The notes under the pieces were generated by a model that saw only the letters and a program-made list of their open reading frames with translations, was not told where the DNA came from and ran no database searches. A DNA stretch of 64,000 nucleotides from Yersinia canariae (GTDB taxonomy: Bacteria > Pseudomonadota > Gammaproteobacteria > Enterobacterales > Enterobacteriaceae), in contig NZ_CP043727.1 in NCBI RefSeq assembly GCF_009831415.1, positions 3,782,001 to 3,846,000 of the forward strand, in the 5' to 3' direction. This document shows positions 9,480-19,223 of this stretch, piece by piece. A program made the position numbers and the translations under genes. The first letter of the stretch is position 1; the number at the start of each line of letters is the position of its first letter.

Positions 9480-10538
9480 ATGCAAGCGCAACAATTCGCG
9501 CACGTGGTACTTGAGTGGTACCAACGCTTTGGCCGCAAAACATTGCCTTGGCAATTGGATAAAACACCTTATCAGGTCTGGTTGTCGGAAGTGATGTTGC
9601 AACAGACGCAGGTTGCGACCGTCATTCCTTATTTCCAACGCTTTATGCTGCGCTTCCCTGATATCCGTGCGTTGGCGGCAGCCCCGTTGGACGAAGTGTT
9701 ACATTTATGGACTGGGCTGGGTTACTACGCCCGCGCCAGAAACCTGCATAAAGCGGCTCAAGTGGTGGTTGAACGCCATCAGGGTGAATTTCCCACAACT
9801 TTTGACGAAATACTCGCGCTACCCGGTATCGGCCGTTCCACTGCCGGTGCGATTTTATCACTTTCATTGGGGCAACATTTTCCGATTTTGGATGGGAATG
9901 TTAAGCGAGTTCTCGCCCGTTGCTATGCCGTTGAGGGTTGGCCGGGTAAAAAAGAGGTCGAAGGAAAGCTGTGGCAAATCAGTGAAGATGTAACTCCGGC
10001 CAAAGGGGTTGGTCAGTTTAATCAGGCCATGATGGATTTGGGCGCGATAGTCTGTACCCGCTCGAAGCCCAAATGCGAACTTTGCCCACTGAATATGGGG
10101 TGTCTCGCTTATGCCAACCACAGTTGGGCACGCTATCCGGGTAAAAAACCCAAGCAAACAATACCGGAAAAAACAGCCTATTTTCTGTTGCTGCAAAACG
10201 GCTCCCAAGTGTGGCTCGAACAGCGGCCTCCTGTGGGATTATGGGGCGGATTATTTTGTTTTCCACAATTTGCGGAACAAGAAAGTCTTGATAGTTGGTT
10301 GCAACAACGTGGTATGGGCACCCGCGAGTTGCAGCAGTTGACTGCTTTTCGTCATACCTTCAGCCACTTCCATCTGGATATTGTTCCCATGTGGCTGGAT
10401 ACTGCATCAGGGCGTGGATGCATGGATGATGGGGCTGGTCTCTGGTATAACTTAGCACAGCCACCGTCGGTAGGATTGGCAGCCCCAGTTGAGCGTTTAT
10501 TGCATATGTTGGCAAAAACAGAGTTAGCAAAACAATAA
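9480..10538 (+). CDS. mutY: adenine DNA glycosylase MutY
   Basis: Removes adenine mispaired with 8-oxoguanine. 352 residues. Visible are the catalytic Glu in [10 protein letters not shown], the helix-hairpin-helix [13 protein letters not shown], the catalytic Asp in [10 protein letters not shown], and the 4Fe-4S cluster cysteines in the [17 protein letters not shown] block (C-X6-C-X2-C-X5-C). A C-terminal MutT-like domain ([12 protein letters not shown]) reads 8-oxoG. ATG at 9480 matches E. coli MQASQF; another ATG directly precedes it at 9477. yggX and mltC follow, the usual operon. Confidence 0.95.
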   Translation: MQAQQFAHVVLEWYQRFGRKTLPWQLDKTPYQVWLSEVMLQQTQVATVIPYFQRFMLRFPDIRALAAAPLDEVLHLWTGLGYYARARNLHKAAQVVVERHQGEFPTTFDEILALPGIGRSTAGAILSLSLGQHFPILDGNVKRVLARCYAVEGWPGKKEVEGKLWQISEDVTPAKGVGQFNQAMMDLGAIVCTRSKPKCELCPLNMGCLAYANHSWARYPGKKPKQTIPEKTAYFLLLQNGSQVWLEQRPPVGLWGGLFCFPQFAEQESLDSWLQQRGMGTRELQQLTAFRHTFSHFHLDIVPMWLDTASGRGCMDDGAGLWYNLAQPPSVGLAAPVERLLHMLAKTELAKQ

Positions 10539-10603
10539 CGGGCAACATCGACGTCTACCCAAATAGCTTTATTTGGCTATATCGCCATAAAAGAGGATTT
10601 AGC

Positions 10604-10876
10604 ATGAGCAGAACGATTTTTTGCACGTTTTTAAAGAAGGATGCTGAAGGGCAAGACTTTCAGTTATATCCGGGTGAAATCGGCAAACGTATCTATAACG
10701 AAATCTCAAAAGAAGCCTGGTCACAATGGATAACTAAACAAACCATGCTGATTAATGAGAAAAAGCTCAGCATGATGAATGTAGAAGACCGCAAACTGCT
10801 GGAACAGGAAATGGTCAATTTCCTCTTTGAAGGGCAGGATGTTCATATTGAAGGTTATACTCCGCCGAGTAAATAA
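10604..10876 (+). CDS. yggX: YggX, probable Fe(2+)-trafficking protein
   Basis: A 90-residue protein that protects iron-sulfur clusters from oxidative damage, classically next to mut[20 protein letters not shown] (with the conserved Cys7) and [18 protein letters not shown] are diagnostic. A good AGAGGA site precedes the ATG. Likely cotranscribed with mutY. Confidence 0.95.
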   Translation: MSRTIFCTFLKKDAEGQDFQLYPGEIGKRIYNEISKEAWSQWITKQTMLINEKKLSMMNVEDRKLLEQEMVNFLFEGQDVHIEGYTPPSK

Positions 10877-10881
10877 CCACA

Positions 10882-10901
10882 CTGGGCCAGCATTGGCCCA
10901 G
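10882..10901 (+). terminator. stem-loop after yggX
   Basis: CTGGGCC-AGCATT-GGCCCAG followed by a weakly T-rich stretch, six bases past the yggX stop. May terminate or attenuate transcription before mltC. Confidence 0.5.
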
Positions 10902-10909
10902 CTGTAATT

Positions 10910-10978
10910 TATTCCCTAAGTCATTCGAGTTGCCGGAAGGCGGCCAATGCACTGGTAACTTGAAGTATGACGGGAATA
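10910..10978. repeat. intergenic repeat, copy 4 (short form)
   Basis: A 69-bp short form of the repeat between yggX and mltC. The left end ATTCCCTAAGTCATTCGAG and the right end AACTTGAAGTATGACGGGAAT are imperfect complements, with GAAGGCGGCCAA in the core. Compared with copy 1 the middle is deleted. Confidence 0.6.
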
Positions 10979-11004
10979 TTCCTCATCAAGATATGGCTTG
11001 TAAG

Positions 11005-12081
11005 ATGAAGAAAATTTTAGCTTTGTTGGTAATTGCACCTTTGTTAGTGTCTTGCTCAGGCAATAAAAATCAGGCAGAAAACGAAGTCTTTATCAAAGAC
11101 ACTAATGGTTTTGAGATTTTAATGGGCCAGTTTGCCCATAACATTGAAAATATTTGGGGATTAAAAGAAGTCTTAATCGCGGGCCCAAAAGATTACGTTA
11201 AGTATACGGATCAATATCAAACCCGCAGTCATATCAACTTTGATGCCGGTACTATTACGGTTGAAACCATTGCCACGACCGATCCGGCGGCCCACTTACG
11301 TCAGGCGATTATTACCACGTTATTAATGGGCGATGATCCTGGCTCGATCGATCTCTATTCTGATGTTAATGATATCCAAATAAGTAAAGAACCGTTCCTC
11401 TATGGGCAGGTGCTAGATAACAACGGCCAACCTGTTCGTTGGGAATGGCGCGCGGCGCATTTTGCTGACTATTTACTGCAAACCAAAATGCAAAAACGCA
11501 CGTCTGGTTTGCACGTTATCTGGTCGGTAACCTTGCAATTAGTCCCTAACCATCTAGATAAACGTGCTCATAAATATCTGCCGCTGGTAAGACAATCGGC
11601 TGAAAGATATGGCGTCGAAGAGTCATTGATTCTGGCAATTATGCAGACAGAGTCGAGTTTCAACCCATATGCAGTAAGTGGCTCTGATGCATTGGGTCTA
11701 ATGCAGGTTGTTCAGCATACCGCCGGGCGCGACGTATTTAAAATGAAAGGCAAGAGTGGTCAACCAAGCCGAAGCTATCTGTTTGATCCTGCTAATAATA
11801 TTGATGCTGGCACTGCCTATCTGTCGATTCTACAAAATACCTATTTAGGCGGTATTCAAAATACTACCTCACGGCGTTATGCGGTCATTACCTCCTATAA
11901 TGGCGGTGCTGGTAGCGTATTACGGGTGTTCTCCAGCGACAAAAACCAGGCAGTCAATATCATTAATAATATGGCGCCAGGAGATGTATTCCAAACGCTA
12001 ACAACGAAACACCCATCTGGTGAATCTCGCCGTTATTTAGTGAAAGTGAATAGCGCGCAGAAGAGCTACCGCCGCCGCTAA
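11005..12081 (+). CDS. mltC: membrane-bound lytic murein transglycosylase C
   Basis: Outer-membrane lipoprotein that cleaves peptidoglycan glycan strands to 1,6-anhydro products. 358 residues. A short signal ends in the lipobox LLVSC; the N-terminal half is the DUF3393-type domain of MltC. The SLT domain has the catalytic Glu in [16 protein letters not shown], then [11 protein letters not shown] and [13 protein letters not shown]. The ATG at 11005 gives a normal lipoprotein signal; in-frame ATG at 10993 would add four residues. Confidence 0.94.
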   Translation: MKKILALLVIAPLLVSCSGNKNQAENEVFIKDTNGFEILMGQFAHNIENIWGLKEVLIAGPKDYVKYTDQYQTRSHINFDAGTITVETIATTDPAAHLRQAIITTLLMGDDPGSIDLYSDVNDIQISKEPFLYGQVLDNNGQPVRWEWRAAHFADYLLQTKMQKRTSGLHVIWSVTLQLVPNHLDKRAHKYLPLVRQSAERYGVEESLILAIMQTESSFNPYAVSGSDALGLMQVVQHTAGRDVFKMKGKSGQPSRSYLFDPANNIDAGTAYLSILQNTYLGGIQNTTSRRYAVITSYNGGAGSVLRVFSSDKNQAVNIINNMAPGDVFQTLTTKHPSGESRRYLVKVNSAQKSYRRR

Positions 12082-12111
12082 CACGGCTGTAACTTCGAGT
12101 GTGATGGATAT

Positions 12112-12141
12112 AAATGGCACAGTTCGCTGTGCCATTTTTTA
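12112..12141 (+). terminator. rho-independent terminator after mltC
   Basis: AAATGGCACAG-TTCG-CTGTGCCATTTTTTAT: an 11-base perfect stem with a UUCG tetraloop and a T tract, 30 bases after mltC. A half copy of the intergenic repeat (AACTTCGAGTGTGATGGATAT) lies immediately before it. Confidence 0.9.
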
Positions 12142-12256
12142 TAACTAAAATTGTGACCAGCTAATAATTGTGCACATTTGAATAACAACCATTCTCAATA
12201 ATGCATTTATAGTATTGCTCACCCCCCCTACTACTCACTACTGGCAGACTAAACAA

Positions 12257-13006
12257 ATGGACTTTGGGCTTACCGCTTTCGAAATGATGGCAATCTTCTC
12301 CACCATGGTCATCGCCTATATTATTTTTGGCATCACCGGCTTTGGTTCGGCCTTAATTGCGAGCCCAGTTTTAGCGCTATTTATTCCCGTGGCGAAAATT
12401 GTCCCATTACTGGCGATTGTTGATATGGTTGCGGCGATCACTAACGTGGCTCGTCATAGCCGACACGCAGATCTTGCTGAACTCAAACGCCTGGTCCCAT
12501 TGATGATTATGGGTAGTTTGATCGGTGCAACGGTACTGCTGCGAACCCGTCCTGATATTTTGCTATTAGCATTGGGCACGTTTGTCATTTTATATGCGAT
12601 ATATTCACTCAGCCGACGTAAACCGCAAGGGCAATTCAAACCCATCGCCGCCATTCCTTTCGGCCTTATCGGCGGTATCTTCAGTGCATTATTTGGTAGT
12701 GGCGGGTTCATCTATGCTATTTATTTATCCGGGCGGATAGTCAGTAAAGACAATTTACGGATCACGCAAACAACGCTTATCGGCCTGAGCACTCTAACCA
12801 GAGTGGTTTTATTTGCTTTGGCCGGCGTTTATATGGATTTGTCGATTTTGTGGATGGTATTGCTACTGGCTCCGGGGATGTTAGTCGGGTTGGCAATTGC
12901 TAATAAAATCAGCTTAGGAATCAGCCGAGAGCAACTGATTAGAATCATAAATATCTTATTGCTGATTTCAGGTACTGTTTTGCTAGTACGCTATTTCGGT
13001 TACTAA
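12257..13006 (+). CDS. TauE/SafE family sulfite-exporter-like permease
   Basis: A 249-residue inner-membrane protein with about eight hydrophobic segments and the TauE/SafE pattern of two repeats, IFGITGFGSALIASPVLAL near the N-end and the GGIFSALFGSGGFIYAIYLSGR block in the middle. The family moves sulfite, sulfoacetate or related anions; the substrate here cannot be read from the sequence. ATG at 12257 is the first with a typical start; the ribosome site is weak. It is convergent with speC and is a single-gene unit. Confidence 0.85.
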   Translation: MDFGLTAFEMMAIFSTMVIAYIIFGITGFGSALIASPVLALFIPVAKIVPLLAIVDMVAAITNVARHSRHADLAELKRLVPLMIMGSLIGATVLLRTRPDILLLALGTFVILYAIYSLSRRKPQGQFKPIAAIPFGLIGGIFSALFGSGGFIYAIYLSGRIVSKDNLRITQTTLIGLSTLTRVVLFALAGVYMDLSILWMVLLLAPGMLVGLAIANKISLGISREQLIRIINILLLISGTVLLVRYFGY

Positions 13007-13033
13007 TCATCCAAATTGGGATAGATTATCGTG

Positions 13034-13061
13034 AGACAACCGATATCGTTATCGGCTGTCT
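13034..13061. terminator. bidirectional hairpin between permease gene and speC
   Basis: AGACAACCGATA-TCGT-TATCGGCTGTCT, a 12-base stem with one wobble pair, placed between two convergent genes. No long T tract. Confidence 0.6.
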
Positions 13062-13073
13062 TCGGTGCTCAGA

Positions 13074-15236
13074 TCACTGAGTAATGACATAGCCAAAAAT
13101 ACGCCGCCATTCCACATCACCTTTTTCAATATAAACGCCCTGCAATTCTGGTGAAAAGCCTGGTAATAAATTAATGCCTTCTTCCAGTGCCAGGAAATAA
13201 CGCTGCACCGCCCCCCCCCATATTTCACCCGGCACAACACACAACACACCAGGTGGGTAAGGTAGCGCCCCTTCAGCGGCAATACGCCCCTGTGCTTCAG
13301 CAATAGGGATCAGTTCAATATTATCGCGAACGAACTGAATATTGGCATCCTGCGGGTTCATCACAACCTGTGGGAAACCAGCTTTACGGAACATATCTTT
13401 TTGCAGCTGTTTAACATCATAACTAACATACAAATCATGCATTTCCTGGCATAACTGGCGCAACGTATAACCACGATAGCGCGCTTCATTCTTGCGGTAA
13501 ATCGTCGGTAATACATCGCACAACAATGCATCTTGCTCAATATAGCGCTCAAACTGTACCAACATATCAACCAGATGCGCCATTTTGGCTGGGTTTTCAG
13601 CTGGAGTTAGCAGAAATAGAATTGAGTTGAGATCGCATTTCTCCGGCACAATACCATTTTCGCGCAAGAAGGTAGCCAGTATCGCAGCTGGCACACCAAA
13701 CCGAGTATATTGGCCATTACTGGCGTCAATACCTGGGGTGGTCAGCAAAAGCTTGCAAGGATCGACCAAATACTGATCTTGGTTATAACCTTCAAATCCA
13801 TGCCAACTTTCATGGGGTACAAAATTAAAGAAACGCGCATCATTGGCAATAATATCCGTGTCGTAATCCTGCCAATTCTTACCGCCAACAGTCGGTGGAA
13901 TAAATGGTCGTAACAATGAGCAGTGCTCTAATAATAATTTACGGGTATCAATACCGAGTTTTACACAGTCCATCCACATACGGCGACCACTGTCGCCAGA
14001 ATGTATTTTGGCATTAACATCCAATGCAGCAAATAATGGATAAAACGGACTGGTCGAGGCATGCAGCATAAAAGCATTGTTAAAACGCTTATGATTACAG
14101 TGACGCTTTTGCCCTTTGATGTGATTATCTTTTTTATGCACTTGCGAGGTCTGAGAAAAACCAGCCTGTTGCTTATGGACTGACTGGGTCACAATAATCC
14201 CAGGATCATTTTCATTGAGTTCCAACAACAACGGCGAGAAATCTTTCATCATCGGAATAAATTGCTCGTAACCTACCCACGCCGAGTCAAACAAAATGTA
14301 ATCGCATAAATGACCAATACTATCAACCACTTGCCTAGCGTTATATACAGTGCCGTCATAAGTGCCTAACTGAATGATCGCCAACCTGAATGGCCGAACA
14401 TCTTCTGCGCGTTCGGGAGCAACCTCATTCAATTGCTGCCGTAAATAGCGCTCATCGAAACAGTGCGCATCAATGCCACCAATAAAACCAAACGGGTTAC
14501 GGGCAGTTTCTAAATAAACAGGCGTTGCCCCGGCTTGAATCAGCGCTCCGTGGTGGTTGGATTTATGATTATTGCGATCGAACAATACCAAATCACCACG
14601 GGTCAATAAGGCATTAGTGACCACTTTATTCGCCGCCGAAGTCCCATTTAGTACAAAATAGGTTTTATCCGCATTAAAGACCTTCGCCGCATATTTTTGC
14701 GCATCTTTTGCCGCACCTTCATGGATAAGCAAGTCACCCAGTTTGACATCTGCGTTACACATATCTGAACGAAAAATTGTCTCACCATAGAATTCAAAAA
14801 ACTGACGACCTGCTGGATGTTTACGGAAAAACTCACCACCTTGGTGCCCTGGGCACGCAAAGGTTGAATTGTTCATCTCAACATATTTTTTTAATGTTGA
14901 GAAAAAAGGCGGTAACAGATTTTTTTGATATTCGCTGGCGGCGGCCTCTACCTGAGCATTGTAAAATGCTTTATTTGCCTCACCGAGTGTAATGACGCCT
15001 TTAATAAGGGGTAAATAATCCGCAGAAACCGTCTGTTCTGCCGTGACAGCAACAAAAGTAGGAATAGCAAAACCCAAATCGTGAAGTTTTGACAATATAC
15101 CGGCATTTGCATCTTCAACCGACATCACCACTGCGGCAACATCTGTGAAATCGGTTTGATTGAGGTATACCACTCCCCGCTGACTTTCTACATAAGAAGC
15201 CAAACGAGCACTTGTTGCTATTTTTAACTGTGTCAT
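13074..15236 (-). CDS. speC: ornithine decarboxylase, biosynthetic type
   Basis: PLP-dependent enzyme forming putrescine from ornithine. 720 residues. An N-terminal response-regulator-like wing is followed by the fold type I core: STFACPGHQGGEFF, LNGTSAANKVV, the FDRNNHKSNHHGALI block and the PLP lysine in TQSVHKQQAGFSQTSQ. The C-end GVYIEKGDVEWRRIFGYVI matches SpeC more than the longer speF leader arrangement, and the mltC-speC neighbourhood is the E. coli speC one. ATG at 15236 gives the family length; the longer frame is not supported. Confidence 0.92.
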   Translation of the reverse strand: MTQLKIATSARLASYVESQRGVVYLNQTDFTDVAAVVMSVEDANAGILSKLHDLGFAIPTFVAVTAEQTVSADYLPLIKGVITLGEANKAFYNAQVEAAASEYQKNLLPPFFSTLKKYVEMNNSTFACPGHQGGEFFRKHPAGRQFFEFYGETIFRSDMCNADVKLGDLLIHEGAAKDAQKYAAKVFNADKTYFVLNGTSAANKVVTNALLTRGDLVLFDRNNHKSNHHGALIQAGATPVYLETARNPFGFIGGIDAHCFDERYLRQQLNEVAPERAEDVRPFRLAIIQLGTYDGTVYNARQVVDSIGHLCDYILFDSAWVGYEQFIPMMKDFSPLLLELNENDPGIIVTQSVHKQQAGFSQTSQVHKKDNHIKGQKRHCNHKRFNNAFMLHASTSPFYPLFAALDVNAKIHSGDSGRRMWMDCVKLGIDTRKLLLEHCSLLRPFIPPTVGGKNWQDYDTDIIANDARFFNFVPHESWHGFEGYNQDQYLVDPCKLLLTTPGIDASNGQYTRFGVPAAILATFLRENGIVPEKCDLNSILFLLTPAENPAKMAHLVDMLVQFERYIEQDALLCDVLPTIYRKNEARYRGYTLRQLCQEMHDLYVSYDVKQLQKDMFRKAGFPQVVMNPQDANIQFVRDNIELIPIAEAQGRIAAEGALPYPPGVLCVVPGEIWGGAVQRYFLALEEGINLLPGFSPELQGVYIEKGDVEWRRIFGYVITQ

Positions 15237-15897
15237 GTCACTTACTCTCAAACGGTCAGGTATGAGGCTGCCACTTTGGCATATAGATAGCATCACATTG
15301 AGAAACTTATGTGATGCCGGCAAATTGATATCTTTAAAGCACACTTATTCCGGCAGCAATAAAAGCCAGAATGGTGAATAAACTGGTCTCAGCATCGACC
15401 AATAGACATCAGTAAAATCAGAGAATTGGCTCTATTTTTAATAATGCCTAACAGTGAGCAACGCGTAGCCTTACCGCATGGAAGGGATAAGAGACTTAAC
15501 AGAAGTGAAGCGGAGGAAGTGGCATGTGAGACGTTTAATATGCATTGGATAGTGTAAAACTGCCATAACCGCCCCCTGCTTAGATTCTCAAAATGATGTG
15601 GACTAGAGGAATGAATACTAACGTTAAATTCGCGCAATAATTGCATGTTTTGAGGGGCTATTCAACCCTTACAGTTCAATAAAAATGCATATTTTGTGAA
15701 TATCTAAGCTATTGTTATTTAACGAACTGAAAAATAAAAAATCTATAAATCAAACGGATGAAACAGGAAATAGTGATAAAAAAATTATCATGCCAATATT
15801 TTTTTAGCTATTTTTGCATGAAAAGAGAGCAACTGATCGCCTTTATATGAGAAACTCATTGACGATAAGGTGCTAATACGGTTTAATGCGCCCCGTT
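15237..15897. other. gene-free stretch between speC and tRNA-Phe
   Basis: About 660 bases without a convincing gene. It must hold the divergent promoters of speC and tRNA-Phe. It becomes strongly A+T-rich from about 15690 onward. The one longer minus-strand frame (15389-15646) has no ribosome site or recognisable product. Confidence 0.5.
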
Positions 15898-15973
15898 GCC
15901 CGGATAGCTCAGTCGGTAGAGCAGGGGATTGAAAATCCCCGTGTCCTTGGTTCGATTCCGAGTCCGGGCACCA
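15898..15973 (+). tRNA. tRNA-Phe (GAA)
   Basis: A 76-base tRNA with CCA encoded. The acceptor stem GCCCGGA pairs with TCCGGGC, the D-loop is AGCTCAGTCGGTAGAGC, the anticodon stem GGGGA-TTGAAAA-TCCCC carries anticodon GAA at 15931-15933, and the T-loop is GGTTCGATTCC. Identical in form to enterobacterial tRNA-Phe. tRNA-Phe genes are common island insertion sites in Yersinia and E. coli, and the T6SS island starts here. Confidence 0.98.
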
Positions 15974-16068
15974 CTTTCACTTTTCCCCAAGTTTTCTTTC
16001 ATTCAAGTAAATACCATTAATAATCAATACAATACTTTCCATATATGTAAAAACCTCAGAAGCATCCA

Positions 16069-16725
16069 TTAATTCAACGCCATCACCCAGACTACTGACA
16101 CTATATTATTCGCGGAATGAAGCACTATTGGCATCAGCAGACTACCGGTTCTTATTCTGACCTCACAAAGGATCGCAGAAAAAACAAACAGCGAAACAAA
16201 TGTCGCCGGATAGAGATATTGAGTATGTACCCAAGCGAACAGCAGAGAGGTCATAACAATGGCCAGCAGACGCCCTTTGTGACCAAAACCAATCCCCGCA
16301 TTCAATAAGAACCCACGGAAGATAATCTCCTCCGAAATCGGAGCTAATACGCAAAGAGTTATCACCAACAGGATTTGAGTCAAGGTCGATGGCTGTAACA
16401 GACTTTCTATCCAGGGCTCTGGCTGGCCGAAAATCTGAAAAATCACTGTTAGCCCTAGCAGTGCAAGGCCCGGGATCAACATATCCCGTAGGGATATTTT
16501 CCCCAGCGGCATCAGGCCAAACGACTTCTGATAATGTTTCCACGCCAGCAGGGCAAAGGGGAACCAGAAAATGATATATAACAGAGGTGTCGCCATACCA
16601 GAGCGATATATTCTTACATAGCCAGGGAACAGCAATAGGGAAAATGAAAGAGCAAACCATCCTGCCCAGACAGAAATACACGTCAGGACGTGCGTGACCC
16701 GATCAATTTTTGCATTCATCATCAT
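16069..16725 (-). CDS. CPBP-family intramembrane metalloprotease
   Basis: A 216-218-residue membrane protein of the CPBP (CAAX protease/bacteriocin-processing, formerly Abi) family. It shows the three motifs: EEIIFRGFLL (glutamates), LLFAWVHTQYLYP (His) and MPIVLHSANNIVS (His/Asn), spread over about six to seven hydrophobic segments. Family members process or protect against peptides and prenylated proteins; the substrate here is unknown. The start has three consecutive ATGs (16725, 16722, 16719); the third has the best spacing to GGAAT. It stands alone between the tRNA and the T6SS and is the first gene of the island. Confidence 0.85.
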   Translation of the reverse strand: MMMNAKIDRVTHVLTCISVWAGWFALSFSLLLFPGYVRIYRSGMATPLLYIIFWFPFALLAWKHYQKSFGLMPLGKISLRDMLIPGLALLGLTVIFQIFGQPEPWIESLLQPSTLTQILLVITLCVLAPISEEIIFRGFLLNAGIGFGHKGRLLAIVMTSLLFAWVHTQYLYPATFVSLFVFSAILCEVRIRTGSLLMPIVLHSANNIVSVVWVMALN

Positions 16726-16887
16726 ATTCCGTTAATTCTGCCCATACATTAGCCTTCCATAATCATTAGCCATCCATAATATTTTGATGACACAACCCTA
16801 TTATTCATAATGTGTTCCCTAAAGTCTCTCTCTGCCTGGGCATATTTACCGGCCAGATATTCTTATTAGGCATTAACAAATAAATTT

Positions 16888-18291
16888 TTACTGAATATTT
16901 GAGGATGAAACCAGCAATGCATAGCGGTTCAGCAATTGAGTAAACCGGCTATCAATCTGCTGACGCAGTGCCGGGGACGGGGTTTGCCCTGACTCGGACT
17001 GTACCTGATACTGACGCAGCAGTTCTTCCAGCGGTAAGGTCTTTTCCAGCGGTTGCTGTATCGCAAACACGACGGTTTTTAGCTCAGAAACCGTCATATA
17101 ACGCCCCTTTTTCTCATCCAATCCATTCAGCCGCTCAGCCAACTGCCGTAAACGTTCTTGCGCCAATGCATAGTGTTTCAACTCGACCAATGGCGCAGCA
17201 CCGGCTTCTCGCTGCTGCTCCCACCAGGCACTCAGTCGTTTGACTTCTTGACTCGCGGGCCACAATTGCTGCATCTGAGCTAACAATCCGTCCCCCCGCA
17301 TTTGTGCCCATAACGGCGGCATCATCGCCAGTTGATCCAATTGTGAACGGCTCGCCTGCAGCACAGGTTCGGCCAAGCGCGTCCACTCGGCATCTGAGGA
17401 CTGTTTTTTCAGTTCAGCTATTGATTTAGCACTCAGCAGTGTCGGCAAAGGACTGGCATTAGCGAGCAGTGTTTCCCGTAAAGAATTGGATGACATCGAT
17501 TGCCAAATATAGATACACGCAGTCATCAACACAGCCATCAATAATAAGCCGGCAACAAAACCGTGCCCGGCCTTCCAGCGCGGAGGGGGAGGTGACGGCG
17601 GGGATAATGCGACCTGAACACTCGGCGGGGCCGGTTCGTTGACGATATAGACGAGCGGAGTGTTAGTTGCGGTAGACGATAATGCTGGTTGTGGCGGCAA
17701 TTCGGGTTCAGAGACACCTGCGTGCCGCACCGGCACACTCAATCGGGCAGGTGTTTCAACGGCCGCCTCGGCGCTTTCCAGCCGCAATGCGGCGTTATGT
17801 AACATCAGGCGAACACCATCCAACCTACTCAGATGCTTGAGTTCCAGCGTTTGCAGTTGCGTACACAATTGTTCCAGCGCCTGTTCTGCGCGGTAAACCA
17901 GCGCCAGATCACCGTAACACAGGGTCATGGTGCGCCAGACTTGTTGCAGCCGGTCACTCAACCAGGCCAATAATTCAACCCGTGCATGAGTTTGTGGCGG
18001 CCACAAGGTGCTCCATTGATGAGAGAGTAATCCCGCCAACAGTTCCAGCCCCTCACACAATCCAGCCAATCCCGCGATGTGCGTGCGCGCCAAGGTAAAA
18101 TCAACGGTGGTCTGCAATTCAACCCCATTTTGACGAAACAGCGCCAAACAAAGCTGCTCAACCCGGCCCCAATCGACATCCGGACGGGCGGGATGATGTA
18201 ACTTGCCAATTTCGTTACGTAAAGCGCTGAATTCAGCAAAATGACGCGGATCGCCACCGGTTTTCAGCGTGCGTTCGGTATTTGATATCAT
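16888..18291 (-). CDS. tagA: TssA-family T6SS protein of the VasL/TagA type
   Basis: A 467-residue protein with an ImpA-like N-terminal domain (TGGDPRHFAEFSALRNEIGKL, then LLSHQWSTLWPPQTHARVE), a proline-rich linker around residues 200-240, one transmembrane helix (FVAGLLLMAVLMTACIYIW) near residue 255 and a helical VasL-like C-terminal part. In better studied T6SSs TagA-type proteins hold the far end of the sheath at the opposite membrane. It is distinct from the soluble TssA at 30415-32022. It follows tssE by 30 bases and is the last gene of the cluster. Confidence 0.75.
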   Translation of the reverse strand: MISNTERTLKTGGDPRHFAEFSALRNEIGKLHHPARPDVDWGRVEQLCLALFRQNGVELQTTVDFTLARTHIAGLAGLCEGLELLAGLLSHQWSTLWPPQTHARVELLAWLSDRLQQVWRTMTLCYGDLALVYRAEQALEQLCTQLQTLELKHLSRLDGVRLMLHNAALRLESAEAAVETPARLSVPVRHAGVSEPELPPQPALSSTATNTPLVYIVNEPAPPSVQVALSPPSPPPPRWKAGHGFVAGLLLMAVLMTACIYIWQSMSSNSLRETLLANASPLPTLLSAKSIAELKKQSSDAEWTRLAEPVLQASRSQLDQLAMMPPLWAQMRGDGLLAQMQQLWPASQEVKRLSAWWEQQREAGAAPLVELKHYALAQERLRQLAERLNGLDEKKGRYMTVSELKTVVFAIQQPLEKTLPLEELLRQYQVQSESGQTPSPALRQQIDSRFTQLLNRYALLVSSSNIQ

Positions 18292-18321
18292 GAGATTGCC
18301 TTCCCTGACTCTGCGTTAAAA

Positions 18322-18765
18322 TCACTCACCCGGATTGAGATAGTGTTGTTGCTTAAGATGGCGCATCAGAACCCGGCCTTCCGGCATAAATGCGGTGCCA
18401 TAACGCACCAACCCTAGCCCTTTTAGTTCCGCCTCAATGGCGTACTCCAGATGGCCGGGGGCGCTCTGCGGTAACAGCAACACCTGTAAACTTTTCAGAC
18501 GCGGTTCGTATTTGAGCAAAACATCAGAGAGAGTGTTAATCAACTGATGAGCTGTACCCGGCATACCTTGTAATATTTTAGTCATATCCGGTAGTCCAAA
18601 ATCAGGTAAATGAGAAATAGTTCCAGCTCGGGAGTTCAAAATACGTTGGATATTATCCAGTACCGACAAGATGACTTGTTCTTCTTCACTCAGTGCATCG
18701 AGTGGTAAATCACCCGTGAAGTTACCGGTGAGGACTTCATATAAAGAGGGAGAGCTTTGGTTCAT
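18322..18765 (-). CDS. tssE: T6SS baseplate protein TssE (intact copy)
   Basis: A 147-residue gp25-like baseplate wedge protein. The conserved gp25 region is ISHLPDFGLPDM near residue 52, followed by LLKYEPRLKSLQVLL and a glycine-containing C-half. The ATG at 18765 is preceded by AGGTAAATAT and gives MNQSSPSLYEVL; the longer frame has no support. A second, broken copy lies 4.3 kb away (22779-23039), and the non-coding DNA upstream of both starts is closely similar for more than 300 bases. Confidence 0.88.
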   Translation of the reverse strand: MNQSSPSLYEVLTGNFTGDLPLDALSEEEQVILSVLDNIQRILNSRAGTISHLPDFGLPDMTKILQGMPGTAHQLINTLSDVLLKYEPRLKSLQVLLLPQSAPGHLEYAIEAELKGLGLVRYGTAFMPEGRVLMRHLKQQHYLNPGE

Positions 18766-19223
18766 ATATTTACCTAACTGAATATATATTACATTGATAA
18801 CGTATCTGTGCAAAAAAAAATAGTCGCTGACTTAATCCATAGAAAAAATTATCGCTATCGTTACTTTCAGGAAATAACACTTGTTCACAAGTCATAAATT
18901 TAAATGGTCAGCGGAACTGATATAAGAAATAACTTTAGCCATCACCTTAATTTATCTCTTCGCGGATCATGTTAAGTTCACCATAAAAATTAATTGATAA
19001 AAATACTCAGTAAATGAATGGGCCAATGATGGAGTATAACTTAACGTATTTACTTTTATTTAAAAACACTAAGTTTAACCAAACTAATAATGGCATTACT
19101 TCTACTTAATATGGCGCTGAATTATGAACTATTTTCTTGTTATGAATTTTATTTTCAATAGTAATAATTAGCATCACAAAAAAATACCCCATCAATGCTA
19201 TGATAACCTTGAACACACAGTTT
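18766..19223. repeat. duplicated A+T-rich segment upstream of tssE, copy A
   Basis: No intact gene. The sequence is an imperfect direct copy of 23040-23407: both have ATTACATTGATAACGTATC-type sequence, a poly-A run (18811 and 23088), GGATCATGTTAAGTTCACCAT (18965, 23250) and GGAGTATAACTTAA. The short frame seen in copy B (MIREEIN...) is interrupted by stop codons here. Together with tssE and the immunity candidate it defines a duplication. Confidence 0.75.

Noticed and set aside
12176..12206. Possible Fur-box-like sequence before the TauE-type permease
   Set aside because: Only a weak match to the inverted GATAAT repeat; not enough to call an operator.
15389..15646. Minus-strand 85-codon frame upstream of speC, considered as a regulatory leader peptide
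   Set aside because: No ornithine-responsive leader features or ribosome site; speC, unlike speF, is not known for such a leader.
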